From the NCBI GenBank assembly GCA_964507035.1, contig CAZDOQ010000064.1, forward strand, positions 1 through 8,783: a stretch of 8,783 nt of DNA, written 5' to 3'. This document shows positions 6,635 to 8,783 of the stretch, one piece after another. This DNA is from Pseudolachnospira sp964507035. GTDB taxonomy: Bacteria; Bacillota; Clostridia; Lachnospirales; Lachnospiraceae. Within the stretch, counting starts at the first letter, position 1; each line of letters begins with the position of its first letter. Below the pieces are notes generated by a model. The model had not been told where the DNA came from, made no database searches, and saw only the letters and a program-made list of their open reading frames with translations. Both the position numbers and the translations under genes were made by a program.

Positions 6635-7847
6635 GGCGTTTCTGCTCCTTTACTTCACTGATCAGCTCCCCGTCCGCCAGCCGGATGGCCAGCCGGCTTC
6701 CCACCGGCGCCTGATCCACCGACTTCACGTTCTTGCCGTCTGTCCCGGTGACATAGGCGTATCCCTGCTCCAGCTTGGTCAGGGGGGAGACACCGGAAAG
6801 CCGGGCCGCCGCCACGGCCAGCCGGCTCCGGGTGTCCTTGTATTTACGGCGGATCAGATCGCTCATCTGCCTGGACACCTCCGCCAGCTGCTGCCGCCGC
6901 TGCTCCAGCTGGTACTGGGGCTGCTGCTTTTCCAGCCGCCGCCGCTCTGCCGCCAGCCGCAGCTGCTGCTCCCGCAGCTTTCCCTGGGCCACCCGCCGGA
7001 GGGCCAGCCGCCGCTGCTCCACCTGCTCCGTAAACTCATACACGTCAAAGACCGCCAGTTCCGCCGCCGCCGAGGGGGTGGGAGCCTGCAGGTCCGCCAC
7101 ATAGTCGGAGATGGTGGTGTCTGTTTCATGTCCCACGGCGGAGATCACCGGGGTCTCGCACTCAAAGATAGCCCAGGCCACCATCTCCTCGTTGAAAGCC
7201 CACAGGTCCTCCAGGGAGCCGCCGCCCCGTCCCACAATGAGGCAGTCCAGCCCCATGGCGTCCAGGGTAGTAATGCCCCGGACAATGCTGGCGGCCGCCT
7301 GCTCCCCCTGGACCAGGGCCGGGTAGAGAATCAGCTGCACATACGGATTCCGGCGGGCGGCAATGTTGCAGATATCCCGGACGGCCGCCCCGGTAGGGGA
7401 TGTGACAATACCAATGGTTTTGGCAAACCGGGGAATGAGACGCTTGTACTCCGGGGAAAACATGCCCATCTCCGAAAGCCGCTTTTTTCGCTCCTCAAAT
7501 TCCCGGTACAGGTCTCCCACGCCGTCCAGTTCAATCTCTTTGGCGTACAGCTGGTATTTGCCGTCCCGCTCATAGACCATGATACTGCCTGCCACCAGGA
7601 CCTTTTGCCCTTCCTGTAAGCGAAAGCGGAGACCGGCTCTCTGCCCGGCAAACATCACTGCCGGGAGAGTGCCCGTCTCATCTTTTAAGGTGAAATAAAT
7701 GTGGCCGGAGGAATGGTATTTGCAATTTGAAACCTCGCCCTTCACCACAAGGGAGCGAAGGGCGTAGTCCTGGGCAAAAAGATTTTTGATATAGGCGTTG
7801 ACCTGACCTACCTTATAAACGTTTCCGGTCCTCTTCATGGGCCGCAT
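6624..7847 (-). CDS. xseA: Exodeoxyribonuclease VII large subunit
   Basis: This 407-residue protein is the catalytic subunit of exonuclease VII. An N-terminal OB-fold spans about residues 10-105 (KGEVSNCKYHSSGHIYFTLKD). The nuclease domain carries GIVTSPTGAAVRDI at 146-159, GRGGGSLEDLWAFNEE at 206-221, and VGHETDTTISDYVADL followed by APTPSAAAE at 238-263. A Gln/Arg/Leu-rich coiled coil runs about 270-345, followed by the C-terminal segment SPLTKLEQGYAYV at 354-366. Clostridial members are about 400 residues, shorter than the 456 of E. coli. The frame allows starts at 7853 (GTG), 7847 (ATG) and 7838 (ATG). I chose 7847 because AAAGG lies five bases upstream, and the GTG would sit within that site. 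It overlaps nusB by 35 bases. In Bacillus folD lies between nusB and xseA; here it does not. Confidence 0.95.
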   Translation of the reverse strand: MRPMKRTGNVYKVGQVNAYIKNLFAQDYALRSLVVKGEVSNCKYHSSGHIYFTLKDETGTLPAVMFAGQRAGLRFRLQEGQKVLVAGSIMVYERDGKYQLYAKEIELDGVGDLYREFEERKKRLSEMGMFSPEYKRLIPRFAKTIGIVTSPTGAAVRDICNIAARRNPYVQLILYPALVQGEQAAASIVRGITTLDAMGLDCLIVGRGGGSLEDLWAFNEEMVAWAIFECETPVISAVGHETDTTISDYVADLQAPTPSAAAELAVFDVYEFTEQVEQRRLALRRVAQGKLREQQLRLAAERRRLEKQQPQYQLEQRRQQLAEVSRQMSDLIRRKYKDTRSRLAVAAARLSGVSPLTKLEQGYAYVTGTDGKNVKSVDQAPVGSRLAIRLADGELISEVKEQKRHGR

Positions 7848-8250
7848 CAACACCTTTCACCAATTTTCCTAAGATTGCGTTGACAAAACCGGGGGAATTC
7901 TCGCCCCCGTAGACCTTGGCCAGTTCCACCGCCTCGTTGATGGCCACCTTGTCCGGCACTTGCTGGTCATGGAGGATCTCATAGGCGGCCAGCCGCAGAA
8001 TGGTCAGTTCCACCTTCCCCATGCGATTGGTCTTCCAGCCCTCGGCCACCTCGTTCAGGCGGCAGTCCAACTCCTCCAAGTGTTCTTCCACCGCCAAGGC
8101 CCGCTGCTGGATCTCCTCCCGGCATTCCGGACACAACTCTTCCAACTCTCCCACATACAAGGCGCACCGCTCCTGGTATTCCTCATGGTCACAGAATTCT
8201 TTCTGGAACAGCGCCTTGAACGTATGCTCTCTGATCTGCTTTCGTGTCAT
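7813..8250 (-). CDS. nusB: Transcription antitermination factor NusB
   Basis: This 145-residue all-helical RNA-binding protein pairs with ribosomal protein S10 (NusE) on boxA RNA to promote antitermination, chiefly of rRNA operons. Family features are the N-terminal R-x-x-x-F-x-A-L-F-Q segment (residues 7-16), GKVELTILRLAAYEIL at 78-92, KVAINEAVELAKVYGG at 101-116, and the closing S-P-G-F-V-N-A-I-L at 119-127. The length is usual (130-150). The ATG follows the Asp23-family stop by 13 bases with a GGAAGGAAG purine run as a modest binding site, and the end overlaps xseA by 35 bases. An odd detail is four cysteines at 20, 29, 40 and 43, including a CPEC pair, in an acidic middle region. No boxA-like element was recognised in this operon's own leader. 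Confidence 0.95.
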   Translation of the reverse strand: MTRKQIREHTFKALFQKEFCDHEEYQERCALYVGELEELCPECREEIQQRALAVEEHLEELDCRLNEVAEGWKTNRMGKVELTILRLAAYEILHDQQVPDKVAINEAVELAKVYGGENSPGFVNAILGKLVKGVDAAHEEDRKRL

Positions 8251-8263
8251 GGTCTTCCTTCCG

Positions 8264-8656
8264 TTATGGCCGGTCCCGGTCCACCACGACGCCGGCGATC
8301 TTGATGTTCACATCCAGCACGGAGAAACCGGTCATGTTCTCAATGGCGGTCTTAACCTTCTCCTGCACCACGGAGGCAATTTCCGGGATGGTGTAGCCGA
8401 ATTGAATGTTCAGGGACATGTAGACGGAGACTTTGCCGTCCATGACCTCCACCTTCACGCCTTTGGACAGATTTTTCATGCCCAGCTTGGCAATGAGTTC
8501 CTTGGTGATGTTGTCCGCCATGGAGTGGACTCCCTCCACCTCCGTGGCCGCCAGCCCTGCGATGATGGAGAAGACCTCGTCCGCAATGATCACCTGGCCG
8601 ATCTTATCTTTCTGATGGATGACATGGGTGCTTCTGCCTTCCGCTTCTTTTTCCAT
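8264..8656 (-). CDS. yqhY: Asp23/Gls24 family (DUF322, YqhY-like) envelope stress protein
   Basis: This 130-residue protein carries the Asp23 domain over about residues 17-128: GQVIIADEVFSIIAGLAATEVEGV, then GVKVEVMDGKVSVYMSLNI, then IPEIASVVQEKVKTAIENMTG and VLDVNIKIAGV. The order yqhY-nusB matches Bacillus subtilis, where YqhY is linked by suppressor genetics to acetyl-CoA carboxylase control. Staphylococcal Asp23 is a membrane-associated alkaline-shock protein. No signal peptide or membrane segment is seen, so it acts in the cytoplasm or at the inner face of the membrane. The frame is open up to an ATG at 8731, but the promoter at 8743-8771 would start RNA near 8736, leaving almost no leader. 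The ATG at 8656 has a perfect AGGAGG seven bases upstream and is therefore preferred. The molecular role is not established; the family is sure. Confidence 0.92.
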   Translation of the reverse strand: MEKEAEGRSTHVIHQKDKIGQVIIADEVFSIIAGLAATEVEGVHSMADNITKELIAKLGMKNLSKGVKVEVMDGKVSVYMSLNIQFGYTIPEIASVVQEKVKTAIENMTGFSVLDVNIKIAGVVVDRDRP

Positions 8657-8663
8657 AAATTTC

Positions 8664-8669
8664 CCTCCT
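8664..8669 (-). promoter_or_regulatory. Ribosome binding site deciding the Asp23-family start
   Basis: On the minus strand this is AGGAGG, inside CAGGAGGGAA, seven bases upstream of the ATG at 8656-8654. The alternative ATG at 8731 has no such site and lies only about five bases after the predicted transcription start. Confidence 0.85.
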
Positions 8670-8684
8670 GTTTGTATCCGCCGG

Positions 8685-8717
8685 GACATCAGCACTTCCG
8701 AACCGGACTGCTGTGCC
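8685..8717 (-). promoter_or_regulatory. Leader hairpin in the operon 5' untranslated region
   Basis: Read on the minus strand, the leader RNA can fold as GGCA-CAGCA-G-TCCG, loop GTT, then CGGA-AG-TGCTG-A-TGTC. That gives 13 paired positions (one a G-U), a one-by-two internal loop and one bulged A. The hairpin sits between the predicted transcription start (about 8736) and the ribosome binding site at 8664-8669, which stays unpaired. There is no T-tract after it, so it is not an intrinsic terminator. It may stabilise the 5' end of the transcript. Pairing was worked out by eye, and function is inferred. Confidence 0.4.
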
Positions 8718-8742
8718 TTTATGATTTTCATTCTTACGGGCC

Positions 8743-8771
8743 ATTATACCAAAAAGAGGCGGAAGTTGCAA
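8743..8771 (-). promoter_or_regulatory. Sigma-A type promoter of the nine-gene operon
   Basis: On the minus strand a -35 box TTGCAA (8766-8771) and a consensus -10 box TATAAT (8743-8748) are separated by exactly 17 bases. A TG one base before the -10 (TGGTATAAT) makes it an extended -10. Transcription should begin near 8736, giving an untranslated leader of about 80 bases before the ATG at 8656. No other promoter this good was seen between the following genes, whose spacing is tight, so this one probably drives the whole run down to recN. Genes further upstream lie outside the window, so read-through from them cannot be judged. Confidence 0.85.
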
Positions 8772-8783
8772 GGAAAATGCGGC

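Noticed and set aside
6603..7619. Open plus-strand frame of 338 codons antisense to xseA
   Set aside because: Composition is Pro/Leu/Gln/His-rich, typical of reverse-strand reading of a GC-rich gene; xseA has complete motifs on the other strand.
7848..7853. GTG start for xseA at 7853
   Set aside because: The GTG falls within the best ribosome binding site (AAAGG at 7853-7857), which is well placed for the ATG at 7847.
1..8783. Mobile elements, CRISPR arrays, tRNA or rRNA genes, toxin-antitoxin or defence genes
   Set aside because: No array-like direct repeats, terminal inverted repeats, transposase motifs or tRNA-like folds were seen; the window is filled by housekeeping genes.

Overview
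This window is a compact housekeeping block from a GC-rich member of the Clostridia, most likely a Lachnospiraceae-type gut anaerobe. That placement is inferred from the gene order asp23/yqhY - nusB - xseA - xseB - ispA - dxs - tlyA - nadK - recN, the strong AGGAGG-type ribosome binding sites, and the use of the DXS (MEP) isoprenoid route. The species cannot be named from the sequence alone.

Layout, left to right. Positions 1-204 hold the 3' end of a plus-strand glycogen synthase gene (glgA). After only 13 bases it meets a long minus-strand operon head-on. In transcription order (right to left) the operon reads: a promoter with a 17-base spacer and an extended -10 (8743-8771); a roughly 80-base leader with a hairpin (8685-8717); an Asp23-family gene (8264-8656); nusB; xseA; xseB; ispA; dxs; tlyA; nadK; and recN, which starts with TTG and ends at 218. 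Neighbouring genes overlap or are separated by at most 57 bases. No stretch longer than 300 bases lacks a gene.

How the genes work together. The set mixes transcription antitermination (NusB), DNA repair and processing (exonuclease VII XseA/XseB, RecN), isoprenoid precursor and farnesyl diphosphate synthesis (Dxs, IspA), ribosomal RNA methylation (TlyA), NADP supply (NadK) and an envelope-associated Asp23 protein. XseA and XseB form one enzyme. Dxs and IspA act at the entry and a later step of one pathway. The rest share the operon without an obvious common pathway. This grouping is old and widespread in Firmicutes.

The gene contents are ordinary, and I found no undescribed system. The points worth a second look are local: a precise operon promoter that moves the Asp23-family start downstream, a leader hairpin, the absence of argR between nadK and recN, the absence of folD between nusB and xseA, and the break in the usual recN-spoIVB-spo0A order, where glgA now faces recN.
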